From contig JAJKFL010000006.1 of NCBI GenBank assembly GCA_021186555.1, positions 40,173,478-40,237,477 of the forward strand: 64,000 bases of DNA. The letters run 5' to 3'. Positions 26,241 to 38,686 of this stretch are shown here, piece by piece. This DNA is from Reticulitermes speratus (Eukaryota > Arthropoda > Insecta > Blattodea > Rhinotermitidae). The notes beneath the pieces were generated by a model. The model was not told where the DNA came from and did not search any database. It worked only from the letters and a program-made list of their open reading frames with translations. The position numbers and the translations under genes were made by a program. Every line of letters starts with the position of its first letter. The stretch's first letter is position 1.

Positions 26241-28728
26241 TTACATACTATTTTTAATCTACTACTCCTTATTATATATACATCCAACTACTTTAACATC
26301 AACTTTTTTTTAAATTCAATCTTTACTATAAATACTTACTATAATCATTTTTATAATTACATAACTACTTATCTATTTATAATATACATCTATAATTTTT
26401 TTATAAAATTAATAATTTTATAATATATTTTTATATTTATCTATACATTATACTAATTCTACTCTTATTACTACAATTTTAACTATCTACTTAAACTATT
26501 TTTTATTTTTTAAACATACTATATTAAATCTAAAATATTCTAATATAATAAATTTTAAATTCATCTATTATAAACAATCAATACATTACTACATTACTTT
26601 TTTAAATACATACCTATTATAACTACAACAACTAATAATTTTTACTATATCTTTGTCAATTATCTACTATTCACAATTTTTTTTATAAATTACTCCATAC
26701 TATATACTAATTACTAATACATATTTTTATATCTACTTCTTAAAATTAATAATACTTACATACATCTACTTTATTAAAACCTTATAAATAACTTATTATA
26801 ACTACATTAACATCACATTTTTTTTTTATAAAATTACATACTACTTATAAATACTAACAAATACTATCTAATACTACATAAACTACACATTTTTTTAATA
26901 CATACTACTTTAATAAACTTAAACTAATTTAAACTAATATTACTTTTTTTTAATTACATATACCCTTAAACTACTTACTTATTCTATACTTTTATCTAAT
27001 ACATAATCTACTTTAATTTTTTTTTTTATAAAACTATCTATTCACTACATTTTTATTTTTTAAAATAATACTTATTATTATCTTTTACTACTACATTATA
27101 CTACAAATTTTTTTTTATAACTTCTACATTCTATACTACTTAATTCTAACTATTATACTTTAATTACAATATTATTAATTAACATTAAACTTACTAAATT
27201 TTTATTAAAAAATAACGATTAAACTACAATATATAAAATATAATAATTTTTTATAAAATTACATCTCTACTTAATCAATCTATATACAATACTACATAAA
27301 CATTTTTTTATAAATCTATTGTAACTACTAATTCTACACATCATCATACATGTTTGTTTTTTTTTTTATTTTTTAATTTGTCTTATAAAACTTACTATAA
27401 TTACTTATATAACTAACTTAAAAATACTAACTTACTACATAATACTACTACATCATCAAAAATAAAAATTTTTTAAACTAACTACTAATAAAATAATCAC
27501 ATAATATTCTACTCATTTTTTTTTTAATCTACTACTACTAATATTTATATCTTATACATTTAATACTTTTCATTCTAATAAAAATAACAATATTTAAACA
27601 TACTTACTCTTCTTATAACTACTTTAAATTTAATAATTTTTCTTTATTTTTTTAAAAACATTCCTTACTTTACTAATTTTTTCATTACTATACTTATAAC
27701 ACATTTTTTACTACATTCTAACTATCTTTTTTTAATTAATACTACTATTTAACTTAAACTAACATACATTAATTTTTATTAAAATCTATATTTATACTCT
27801 AACATAATAAAAGAATTAATACCATTTTTTTATAAATTCATAATACCACTTATTACATATAACTCTAATTCTACACTATAGTCATTTTTTTTTACTACTC
27901 AATATATATAAACTAACATAATACTATACATTATAAACTACTTCATACTACTAATATCTACTACATACTACTTTATATATACAATCCACTTCTTAATACA
28001 ATACTTTTATTAATATACTACTATTAATTATAATACATACAATACTTTTATAACTTATACTACATAATTCAATCTACTACTTAATCAAAATTTTTTAATC
28101 AAATATTTAACTAACTACTTGTTACAATTCTCCTTCACACTACTTTATATACCATCTTTTATACAAATACACTACATTTTTTAAAAATATTATAATACAT
28201 ATTATACTAATAAATTATTTTTTAACACACTTATTCTACTACTTCAACATAAATACATTTTAAAATATATTATAATAAATACTAATAATACTTTTTTTTA
28301 TATATACTCTATACATCAATACCCTTAACACTTTTTTTTTTACACTCAATAAATTACTTAACTACATAATCATTTTTTTTTTTTTTTTTTTTTTATAAAT
28401 AACTACCTATAAACACTACTATCTTATTTACATAATACAACTAATATCTACTTAAATTATATACATTTTTTTTTTTTTTAATACTACATTAATAACTTAC
28501 ATTACATTTATATAATCACAATACTTATTACTTTACATTTATAAACATTTTTTATACAACACTCAAACTACATTTAAACTACTTTATTTTTTTTATCATA
28601 TACTATTATCTCTCCTATACATAATATACAATACTTAATTTTTACTAATACTAAACTTACTTAATCTATTTTTTTCTTTTAATACAACTATTATCTTAAA
28701 TACAACATAAAATCTTAATTAAATAATA

Positions 28729-28772
<44 letters not shown>

Positions 28773-28790
28773 AAAAACATATTTACCTTA
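26241..28790. repeat. disordered G-free tract inside the array
   Basis: About 2.5 kb built of A, C and T with very few G. Words such as TTACATACTA and TTTTTTTATAAA recur, but the regular sub-repeat order is lost. The absence of G matches the satellite spacers and argues that this is a scrambled consensus of the same repeat, not independent sequence. A similar tract lies at about 30700-32500. Confidence 0.65.
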
Positions 28791-29579
28791 CTTTAAAAAA
28801 TAACAAAATTTATTTTTGTTTAAACTTACATTACATACATACATAATACTTTTTTTTTTTAAATTAAAATACTACCTTACTTAAATACTAAAAACTAACA
28901 AATTATACAAAACATTACATACTTTACTTTTTTTTTTTTTTTAAAAAAAAACTTACATACTACCTTACTTAAATACTAACTAACTTATTGCAAAATTTAA
29001 ACTTTTACTTTACATTCATACTAATTTTTTTTTTTTTTTTTTTTTGTTTTTTATAAGAATTTCCCTACAAAATTACTTAAATACAAACCCTTATTTAATA
29101 TACTAACTTTCTTAAAAAAAAAATTCTTACAAAATTTACTTACATTCTACCTTCTTTACATTTACATAAATACATACTTTTTTATACTAACAATCTTACA
29201 AACTACATTTTTTTTTTTTTTAAAATCTTACATACTACTAACTTTTTGTTTTTTACATATTACATATTGCATCTGCTGCGGGGCCCTTCATCACGAAACC
29301 CTAACTTACTTACAAATTTACTTTACTACATTTCTTTTTTATTCTAACTTACATAAAATCTTACTTACATACTACTTTTTTTGTTTTTTTAAAAAAAAAT
29401 TGCACAAAAATCTTATACTTCATTTTTTTACTAATACATAACATAAAATTTCATAATGTCTTCATTCAAATTTACATACATTTTGTTTTTTTTTTCATTT
29501 TAGCTTAATACATTGTTACTTACAAACCCCCTTTTTTTTTTTTTTAGTTTAAATTAAAATACAAAATTTTTTTCATAGT

Positions 29580-30166
29580 ACCTTAGGGATTTCGTGGGCC
29601 CTTTTTCGTATCCTGCTTTGGCCAGGAATGTTGCCAGTTTAAAATGGCTGGGTGTATGGGTGTCACACTTTTTGTGTCAGACATGGTAAAAAACTATGAC
29701 AGTTGTACTGACATTATTATTTGACCGATAGTATACAGTTTTAATAAAAGTTTCTACGTAAATTTTTTGGGGGTTTTTAACGTGCTTTAACAAACAGATA
29801 TACGGAAAAATTTTAGAACATGACTGGAAATTGTGAAAAATAAATTCAAAATCCCCTAAAAATTTCATTCCAAATATTTAACTTACAATTATCCAGTTTT
29901 ACCTACAATTAATTTCAATGTTTCTCCCGATATACAGTACCTCCACATACAAGCAGGCATCATTCACTGTTACACCCCCTCGCCACGGTGAGGCACAGGA
30001 TCTGGAGGGGGGATATGTAAACCTGCGTCTTGCACAGGTTTTCATATCCACATCCGAGTCAGTAGTCCAGATAGGGATGTGATGCTATCTGGAATTCCTG
30101 TTTTCGAGCCAAAGTAGTATCATCGTGACGGAACAGAATATTAAAACTTGAAACATTACTCACGCA
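29580..30166 (+). repeat. satellite core 9 with leader, noisy left half
   Basis: Core from about 29639. The left half has many substitutions and insertions (GGGTGTATGGGTGTC, TTTTTTGGGGG), while the right half from about 29925 is almost perfect, including both stem-loops. Such an abrupt quality change points to consensus artefact. Confidence 0.85.
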
Positions 30167-33100
30167 CTACCTTACTAAATACTTATAACTAAATTAATTC
30201 ATACTACATTACTTATATACTACCTTACTTACATACAAAATTAATTAATACTATCTTACATACTATTTACTACATATAACTTACTTACATACTACCTTTT
30301 TAATATAACTTACTATATACTAATTACATTACATACACACATACATACTTTTTTTATAAACTTACATACTACCTTACTTAAATACTACAAACTTAATACT
30401 AACTAACATTACTACATACATACTACAATTTTTTTAAGAACTTACATACTACCTAACTTAAATACTATCAACTTATATCTAACAACATTACATACATACT
30501 ACATTATAATTTTTTATAAAACTTACATATACCTTACTTAAATACTAACTACTTTATACTAACTTCTAATACTAACTTTATATACTTACATCTACCTCCT
30601 TTAATTTACATACATACATACATTTTTATACTAACATACAACTACTTACAACTACATTTTTTTTTTTTTTTATAAACATACATACTACTTATTAATTATA
30701 ATAATATATATACTAAACTAACAATTAACTACATACTAAATTTTTTTTTTTTATAAAAACTTAATATACTTATTAAACTTAATACACTTTATACCTACTT
30801 TTTAAAATTTAAATTTTAAATTATTTTCTCTCCGTTACTATTAATTATCTTCTTTCATAATACTTCAACATTTTTCTTTATCACTAACTTTAAATTTAAA
30901 AGTACAAAAATATTTTTTTTTTTTTTTATTTACATATTATACAAACCACATTTAGTTTTATACTTTAATTTTTTTATTACTTACTTTTCTTTCAACTTTT
31001 TCTATTATACATTTTTTTTTTTAATTATCTCTTGCTTCAATTTTGCAGTACATGTAATCATCATTTTTTTATTTGTATATAATTTTAATAATTTACTAAA
31101 TTATATAATAACGTTTACAAATATAGAAAATTTAAACATCTGATTTAAAATTCAAAAATACTATTTATAAATTAAAACATATTAAATTCATATCAATTTT
31201 TCATTACATATTTATGCCTAATCAGCACTCACTTACAACCCTCATTACTTCTAAATACCTCCTGACAGTTTTCTATAAATCAGCAATCTATATAATGTTT
31301 CATACCTAATTAGTATTATCTTTGAATTACTTGAAACATATATACTAACTACACCTATTTTATTATTACATACAATTATTAATACCTTACTTAAACATAT
31401 TAATATACTACTTTACAATCTACTTACATAATAACTTACTTACATACTACCTTATTTAAATACTAACTACTTATAACACTTACATACATACACACTACAA
31501 CTTTTTTTAAATAACTTACTAACTAAATACTACAACACATACTACATACTAACAACATTTTATAAGATTACATACTCTAACTTAAATACTATCAACTTAT
31601 ATACTAACAATTAATACATACATACATTATCATTTTATAAAACTTACATAAACCTACTTAATACTAATTACTTGTATATAACGTTCTACATTACTAACTA
31701 CTATATAATTAACATACTACTATTCTACCTACTTACTATTACATTCTACATAACATACATATCTTACATATTTACTTAATATAACTACTACATACAATTA
31801 TACTATTATAACTACAATTTTTCTCACGTAATTTTTTTTATAAAAATTACATACTACCTTATTAAATACTAACTAACTTATAACTAACTAACATTACATA
31901 CATACATACTAAATTTTTTTTGTTATTACTAATAATACTACACTATACTACTAAATATACTACATACACTATACATTAAACACTAATACTTATAAACTAC
32001 TACTTATATACTAACTTCTAATACTAACTACAATAATACTAATTTTTTTTTATAAAAACTTACATACTACCTTACTTAAATACTAACTAACTAATATACT
32101 AACTAACATTACTACAACTACATTTTTTCTTTTTTTTTTTTTATAAAACATAAATACCTACTTACTTAATACTAACTATATATACTAATAACATTAAACA
32201 TACATAAATTCTTTTTTTTTTATATTTTCTTATTATAAAACTCTACATACTACCTACTTAATAATAATAACTAATTTTTAACTAAATTACATACATACTA
32301 CATTTTATTATTTTTCTTTACTTTTTTTTATTTTTTTATTTTACTTTTTTTTTATAAAACTTACACTAACTACTTACTAATACTACATATCTATATACTA
32401 TAAATTAATACTACTAATTTTTTTTTTTTTTTTTTTATTATAAACATTAATACTAACTAACATTAAAACTAAACAACTAATATTTAATTTATTCATACAT
32501 ATAAAATTTTTTAAATTACATACTACCTTACTTAAATACTAACTAACTAACTAAACTAACATTACTACATACTTTTTTTTTTATAAAAAACTTACATACT
32601 ACCTTACTTAAATACTAACTAACTTATATGCTAACTTACATTACATACATTCATACATTTTTTGTTTTTTCTGTTTTTTATAAGAATTTACATACTAACT
32701 TACTTAAATACTAATTACTTATATACTAACTTTCTTAAGTACTACTACTTACTTAACTTACTTACTTCTACCTTCTTTACATTCTACATAACATACATAC
32801 TTTTTTTATACTAAATTTACTAAACTTAACTAATTTTTTTTATAAAATCTTACATACATACTAACTTTTTTTTTTACATTTACATAATGCATCTTGTGCT
32901 ACACTTCATCACGCAACTATAAATCTTACAAATTTACTACTACATTTCTTTTTTATTCTAACTTACATAAATCTTACTTACATACTACATTTTTTGTTTT
33001 CTTTAAAAAGATACACACAATCTAACTACATTCTTTCACACATTTTAATCAATAAAAATTACATAATGTCTTACATTTCAAATTTACATAACATTTTGAA

Positions 33101-33179
33101 TTTTTTTTTATTTAGCTAACATTTTTACTACAAACACAATTTTTTGTTTTTTTTATAACTTACATACAATTTTCTTACA

Positions 33180-33627
33180 TGTACTTAGCATTTCGTAGCC
33201 TTTATCGTTTCCTGCTTTTGGCCAGTGAATGTTGCCATTAATATTTGCTCTGTAGCTGGCACACTTTCTTGTGTCAGACATGGTAAAAACTATGATAGTT
33301 GTACTGACATATGATTTGACCGCATAGTATACAGTTAATTTTTACTGTAAAATTTGGAGGGTAATAACGTGCTATTATAAAACAGATATACGAAAATTGA
33401 ATAAACTATTACTAAATTGTGAAGTAAATTCAAAATCACAATATATATTCAAATATCAAACTTACAATTATCCAGTCTACCTACAATTAAATTTCAATAT
33501 TCTCTGATAATACCACTTACAATAGCAGGCATCATTCACTTTACATCCCCTGCCAGGTCGAGCACAGATCTAGGAGGGGATATGTAAACTCTCCTTGCCA
33601 CGGTGTTTCAACAGGTCTGGAGTGGGA
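33180..33627 (+). repeat. satellite core 10, degraded, ends at gap
   Basis: Core from about 33238 with many small indels. The block with the CGCCACGG word is garbled from 33540 and the sequence ends at the N run. Stem-loop 2 and the right end are absent. Confidence 0.75.
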
Positions 33628-33727
33628 NNNNNNNNNNNNNNNNNNNNNNNNNNNNNNNNNNNNNNNNNNNNNNNNNNNNNNNNNNNNNNNNNNNNNNNNN
33701 NNNNNNNNNNNNNNNNNNNNNNNNNNN
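33628..33727. other. assembly gap (100 N)
   Basis: Exactly 100 N, the conventional length for a gap of unknown size. On the left is degraded satellite; on the right the first two known bases are already within a kinase exon. The real distance and even the adjacency of the two sides are not established. Confidence 0.98.
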
Positions 33728-33756
33728 GTGGAACTCGCGCGTACGTTGCCCCAGAG
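33728..33756 (+). CDS. PKC-like kinase, partial exon (P+1 loop)
   Basis: The known end of the exon encodes (C)GTRAYVAPE and is followed by a GTAATT donor at 33757. This is the P+1 loop and APE motif of an AGC-family kinase; protein kinase C proteins usually read CGTPDYIAPE here. The exon start, the activation-loop threonine and the whole ATP-binding lobe are lost in the gap. The reading frame joins exactly to the next exon. The function would be Ser/Thr phosphorylation in lipid-regulated signalling, inferred from the family. Confidence rests on the fit with the downstream exons. Confidence 0.8.
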
Positions 33757-33931
33757 GTAATTACATGTTATTGCTTTGTATGTAGGTATAGCAATTTTAG
33801 TTTTGTGTTAACTTTGTTATATTAATGTTCAGAGAATCCTTCTATCCTTTTAAAAGTAATTGTTGTTGTTGTTAAACAGGTAGAAATTTGAGTTCAACTA
33901 AATAATATATTTTGTTCTTTGGTATCTGCAG

Positions 33932-34111
33932 ATGGCACAAGGATTGGAGTACAAGCATGACGTTGACTGGTGGGCCCTGGGAATAATGATTTATGAGATG
34001 TTGCTTGGTAGTACGCCTTTCGAGTCCTATGGCGGACTGCAGTCGATTGAATATTATGAAATCGGGTACCCAGAATTTCTGTCCAAGGAGGCTAAGTCCA
34101 TACTGCAAGGA
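33932..34111 (+). CDS. PKC-like kinase exon (kinase subdomains IX-X)
   Basis: A 60-codon exon after a TATCTGCAG acceptor, ending before a GTGAGT donor, phase 0 on both sides. It encodes MAQGLEYKHDVDWWALG, IMIYEMLLGSTPFE, then YPEFLSKEAKSILQG. The DVDWW motif is the subdomain IX Asp region. The order and wording match novel (delta/theta-type) protein kinase C, for example the usual APEILQGLKY...VDWW series. The stretch after TPFE is a little shorter than in typical PKC and lacks the acidic DEDEL word. The next exon continues the helix with FLNKDP (cassette 1). The intron before it is 175 bp and the one after it 4.4 kb, holding a piggyBac relic and a retroelement fragment. It is probably one gene with the exons at 38.5 and 39.6 kb or at 44.9 and 46.0 kb. 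Confidence 0.85.
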
Positions 34112-34427
34112 GTGAGTATGATTAACATCGAAACTGACAAATTAAAAAGTTACCATTAAATCTTTTTTTAAGCAATATTATCCACACACAGGGACACAGA
34201 TTTTATTATTATTAAATAGATATTAAAGAATTTTGTGCCTCTGGATTTATGGAAGGCTATATATATTTTGCTTGTTTTATGAGTTTCATGTTTGTGTAAC
34301 ATGGGATTCCCTCAACACTTACCGACAGATCATCACTCTGACACTCAGGTTCAGCTTCTTTTTCACGCCTTTATAAAATATTTATTGAATCTCACTTCAC
34401 TGTATGCTATGTAGAATGTAATTTGAT

Positions 34428-36187
34428 TTAACCCTTAGCTGCCGAACGGCCACTATAGTGGCCGCCCTTTAAATGTGGCACAGCGCCGAACGGCCACTTA
34501 AGAGGCCACTGAGTGTGTGTCGAATTTGGAAGCATTTTTTTCACCCCTATCGCAGGTAATGCTAAAGATTTATACTGGGTTAGGTCTGGTGAATGTCAGG
34601 GCTTCTTTGTGGAGTGAGAATTACTCCCCCTCCATCCCTCTAACCCCTCCAGAAAGCCGTTTTAGATGTCAACACATTTCAACTGCGTAATTCTGTGGCG
34701 GGGTGCTTTTGTTTATGTCTGGAACTGGAGTGTAGTGTAGCTAGAATTATAAGAGTGGGCTATGATACTAGTACTGATTGACGACCTGAGAGGTTGTCAG
34801 TGGCGTACTGTAACGCAAAATTTTCAGATGAAATTATTACACAAAAACTGGAGATATCCGCAAAAATCCATGCTTACAGCTACAGGGGGCTCACAGACGT
34901 GTCTCTTGTAGTTCTGGGGCACTCTTTAGGCGTTGTGAGGCAGTAATGTGCAACACACAGACGTCAAATATAATAAAAACGTCGTGGGCACCCTTGAATA
35001 CCAGGATGTTTACCCAGCATTGACACAGTGGCTTTAGATCTGTTTTGCTCTCACCAAACAAGTAGCCGATATATTCGTCGCATTAGGTTTCTTCAGCTGT
35101 GGGCAGTAACACAACAGTCTTTGTGAAGTGGCACCGAGACTTTTTGACGACTTAGAGAGACGTAAAATAAATTCATGCCGGACAGTACGACCGAACAGGA
35201 AAGACATGCCCCCTGACTTTGGACCAAAAAGAATGAAACTGAAAAGGGGCGACGTAAGGGTGAGGACCAGGGGAAATTTGACAGCGTTAGTTTGGAAGGA
35301 CAGACGAGACGTTTACATGCTAACTAACATGGACCCGCCACCGGCAGAAGGAAATTTGTGTGATGACAACAACCGCCCTGTGAACGGTATAACCGGCACA
35401 TGGGTTACGTCGACAATTCTGATCGTATGGCCAACAGCTATTCGATGAGTCGACGTAATTTCAAGTGGACCATGAAACTGTTTTTCCACCTTCTGGATGT
35501 AACAGTACTCAACAGTTGGATTCTGTTATCTTCATGTGGGGCTAAATATGCCCACCGAGATTTCAGACTTCTCCTGGTGAGGAATTTGATTGAAGAAGCT
35601 GGAAGAAGCCAAGATCCCCCCCCAGTTTGGTTGGAAGGCCAAGTGCGGCTGCAACAAACGTTATGAGAGATAATCTGTGGTTATGAGACTAGGCAGCCGT
35701 CATCACAAACATTGGCCAGCAAAATCAAACAAAATACGCTGCCGTGTTTGTTCAGCGTGTGGCGTCAGAAAGGGAACCACATATAAGTGCGCCAAATGTA
35801 ATGTCGGCCTGTGCATGGTGCCTTGTTTCGCGGACTTTCACACAAAAGTGAACGTGTAAAACACCAAAATTATCTATTGTGATCCAAGATGCCACGGATC
35901 GTCTGCAGCAGACAGAAATATGCGAGTAATAAAATATTTACACTCGATTTTATATAATGCATGCAATTCACAGGCCTAAATTTATTATAAAAATATGTGA
36001 ACATTTTTTCCCGAATTAATCAATTCATAAACGCACTACGAAATTTTATTTCCTCAAATTTGATGCAAAAGTGTATGAGATATGATTTTTTTTCTAAGAG
36101 TAAGCGTTAAGAATAGAAACCTATATTTAAAAACCTCGGCAGGGCGCTGTTGCGCGGGGGCATTTAAATCCGGCGTTAAAGGGTTAA
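34428..36187 (+). mobile_element. piggyBac element, internally deleted
   Basis: TTAA at 34428-34431 and 36184-36187 are the target duplications. Ends are inverted: CCCTTAGCTGCCG on the left, and CCCTTTAACGCCGG when the right end is reverse-complemented. The left end carries two GCCGAACGGCCACT words with palindromic GGCCACTATAGTGGCC. At 1.76 kb it is too short for a complete transposase gene plus ends. It lies in sense orientation within the kinase intron. Confidence 0.88.
35110..35858 (+). pseudogene. piggyBac transposase pseudogene
   Basis: Three frames are needed to read it. The first (35128-35400) gives APRLFDDLERRKINSC, KLKRGDVRVRTRG and VWKDRRDVYMLTNMDPPPAE. The second (from 35400) gives MGYVDNSDRMANSYSMSRR, with the Asp matching the third catalytic residue of piggyBac proteins, then FFHLLDVTVLNSWILLSS and HRDFRLLLVRNLIEEAGR. 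The third ends in a Cys-rich domain, CRVCSACG...CAKCNVGLC...CFADFH, the zinc-binding C terminus of the family. The N-terminal half with the first two catalytic Asp is deleted. It is a nonfunctional relic related to PGBD4-like insect piggyBacs. Confidence 0.85.
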
Positions 36188-36549
36188 TGTGAACTGAGAA
36201 ACTGTTGTCATAAACTGGTGCATAATTGAGTCAGTAAAGGATACAGGATGTGGATGTTAATCTTAGATTTCTCAGAGCTAGACATTGCCAAGATATGTTT
36301 CAACACACTGTATCTAGAGGTGTAGATTAGCTCAACATGCCTTTGAAGAGGATCGTTGAATAGTGTGGAATCAAGCAAAGATCTTACAGATGGAAACAAA
36401 CTGTGTATATAGAAAATATAAGGAAGTGACCCACATGTCATGTTTAAAAGATCCCATCAGTTAACCCAGCCTTGGAATTTTGCCTATCTGCTTTCCTCTT
36501 ATTAGTAAGGAATTGACTACATAATAAATTTATATTTCTTCTTTCTTTT

Positions 36550-36955
36550 ATAGGCTTACTTGAACCCGTGAAGTTTTATAATTTCGTCATCAGATGGCAT
36601 TAGTGATGACAGAATTTTAAATATTTTTCTTCTGGATTTTGTGTTGTGTCTGTGGTCTGTTCAGACTGAGTTCATGGCTCTTTTTATGTTTTTTAATTTG
36701 TGTTCGGTCCAGGTTTCATATCTGAGTCTTCTAGTTAATTTTTAATAACTGTTTTCTTGTTGCTGCCCATGCAGAAGAGCTGGTCTCAGGTACATGTCTT
36801 AACAAGTTTACTGCACTATCCTGCCTAGTGATTGAGATTAGCTCTTTCTAAGGGGTCCACCAGATTAGGTGCTTTCCTTTACATGAAGACAGAAGCAGAG
36901 CCAGCTATGTTGAAAGTTAGATGATGGACAAAGTCCAAAGAGAAAAGATTACTTC
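36550..36955. mobile_element. retroelement fragment, copy 2, with inverted 5' part
   Basis: The left half (36550-36740) matches the reverse complement of 5775-5905 plus 6140-6190; on the minus strand it reads LTRRLRYETWTEHKLKNIK and FKILSSLMPSDDEIIKLHG. The right half (36785-36955) matches 6186-6350 directly (AAGGGGTCCACCAGATTAGG). One half is thus inverted relative to the other, as produced by twin priming in LINE-like retrotransposition. It lies in the large kinase intron. Confidence 0.6.
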
Positions 36956-38326
36956 AGTAAGCTCCACTCTTAGGTCAACCTAAAATTTGTTTTCCAAGTA
37001 TGCCCTTTCAAGATTTTTGATATGTTAACAGACAGGACAACATTGGAGTATTTCCATTGCACTAAACTTCTGTTCACACAACTTATCTTCTACTTTGCAT
37101 GTAATATTTCCTTGGAAAATATTTTATTTTATTGGTTTTTGTGGGTTTCATGGGATCAGGGTTGTTAGGGGATATCCATGGAGAATTTCTAGTAAGATGG
37201 TCTATGAATTAGAATTAATTTGTACAACTGGTGTTTCAGCATTTCGTCAGACTAATGGATGTTTCCTTTATGAAGGTAATTAATGTTCTCACTCATTGTT
37301 CTGTGTAAATGTGAGGCTTCTCGATCTGTATGTTATGATATGGTGTGCTGTTGGCCACAGTTATCAAGTTGCTGGCAATTTGGGATTAAAATTTCCACAC
37401 AGCCATTTTGCATAATTTTTGAGTGCATTTGATGATCATCATCCCAAATGCTTCAGCTAGGTTTCTATATTAGCAGAGGATTAAGAACAAATCCATTTTC
37501 CCCTCTGGCATGTACGGTAATTAATTGTTCACCTTTGCATATTGACTGACTTAACTCCTGATGTGTGATGTCACGCCACAAATTCCCTAGCGTGTGAGAG
37601 AAAAGGATATGTTTCATTCATATATATATATATATATATTTCCTGTTCCTATTCCCTCTTGCTTGAAGTGCGAGATCTCAGTGATGAAAGATGTAAGTTT
37701 CTCTGAAGTAGCTTTATGAATTAAAAACTTTCTGGTTGTTGAGCCGCCGTCCATCTGTATCCCATATTCAGCACAATTTTTCTTAGACTGCTCTGCCATC
37801 CTTTGTAGCATATGAAACTTGCTATATAGTGTCTTGAACTTTTAAGAAGTGGAACACCTTTCTCAGTCTTGTAGGAATTTTGTACATTAATTGAATGAAA
37901 AACAAACTGAAATTGTCAGTCCAGTAACATTACACTTCAGATGGATGTGTGAAAGGGAGTTGAATTGCTGGCCTTAGAACTGTGCTTGTCACCTGCTTTA
38001 AACATGCTTATAGTACACTGTGTGATGTCCATAGAAACCGTAGTTCCTTCTTGCACCTTTTCCAGAGGTTGATTCACTGTCCATAAATGATAAACCAATG
38101 TACACAGTTCCCATGCTTACATGTGTAAAACTTTACATTGTAGGTGGCACTATTATGGTGAAAACTAGTTTAAAATCAGGACTGTTGTGTTGAAAGTTAC
38201 ACAACTGTAATTGACACTGTCTGGGGGAAAAATAAACAAAATGTTCAAGTAACTGATGTCTGCATTTCACACTACATACATTATTAACTAATTATAAGAG
38301 TAAATTACATTACTTATGATTATATT
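36956..38326 (+). other. kinase intron, no feature; TA microsatellite at 37619-37640
   Basis: Intronic AT-rich sequence without recognisable genes. A run of about ten TA dinucleotides occupies 37619-37640. Confidence 0.6.
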
Positions 38327-38551
38327 AATAATACTGTTGTGTGTTTACATAATTGGTGTTATGAAAGTCAACTCTGTTACAATGTGTACAACAATATGCC
38401 TTGAATGCTGCAACAAAACCCAGCTCAGTGCCATGCTATTAAAACTGTACATCAGTTATGGACAGTTTGTTTACAAACATGCAACATTTGTGAGGAGCAA
38501 AGCTGCAGTGAGTGGAGTGCAAGTGCATTAATGCTTTGCTTTTGTTTTTAG

Positions 38552-38686
38552 TTTCTGAACAAGGACCCTTCAAGCAGACTGACTGATCATGACAGCATTA
38601 AAGGACATAAATTTTTTGCGGCTCTGAAATGGGAAGATCTCGAGAAGAAACAAGTAACAACACCCAGAACACAAAAAATTTTAAGG
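38552..38686 (+). CDS. PKC-like kinase penultimate exon, cassette 1 (intact)
   Basis: A 45-codon exon between a TTTTGTTTTTAG acceptor and a GTAAGT donor, phase 0 at both ends, so it joins the exon at 33932-34111 in frame (SILQG-FLNKDPSSRL). It encodes the end of the kinase domain, with the subdomain XI Arg in KDPSSRL, followed by GHKFFAALKWEDLEKKQ, the start of the AGC C-terminal tail (PKCs usually show HPFFKTINW-LE). HPFF is replaced by HKFF here. Its duplicate at 44875-45010 is closer to the PKC consensus but has a frame error. Confidence 0.82.

Larger units (their letters stand above)
8082..33627. repeat. satellite array: ~520-bp core plus G-poor sub-repeats
   Basis: Ten copies of a core starting TAATATGGCTGCTG occur in the same orientation at about 8082, 10325, 13355, 16331, 18680, 21932, 24165, 25805, 29639 and 33238. 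Unit lengths are therefore about 2.2, 3.0, 3.0, 2.3, 3.3, 2.2, 1.6, 3.8 and 3.6 kb. Each spacer consists of 81-86-bp sub-repeats made of TTACATACTACCTTACTTAA and ACTAACTAACTAATATAC words that end in a T-tract and TATAAAA. The + strand of the spacers is almost free of G. Unit length varies with the number of sub-repeats. The left junction is near 8082, where unit 1 lacks the leader (GCATTTCGTGCC...) seen before every later core. The right end runs into an assembly gap. No credible gene lies inside. Confidence 0.95.

Noticed and set aside
26241-28790. A separate, unrelated AT-rich satellite.
   Set aside because: The lack of G and recurrent TTACATACTA words tie it to the main array; a consensus artefact is the simpler explanation.
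33595-33825. Open frames running through the N gap.
   Set aside because: They are artefacts of translating unknown bases; only the 29 bp to the right of the gap are supported as kinase exon.
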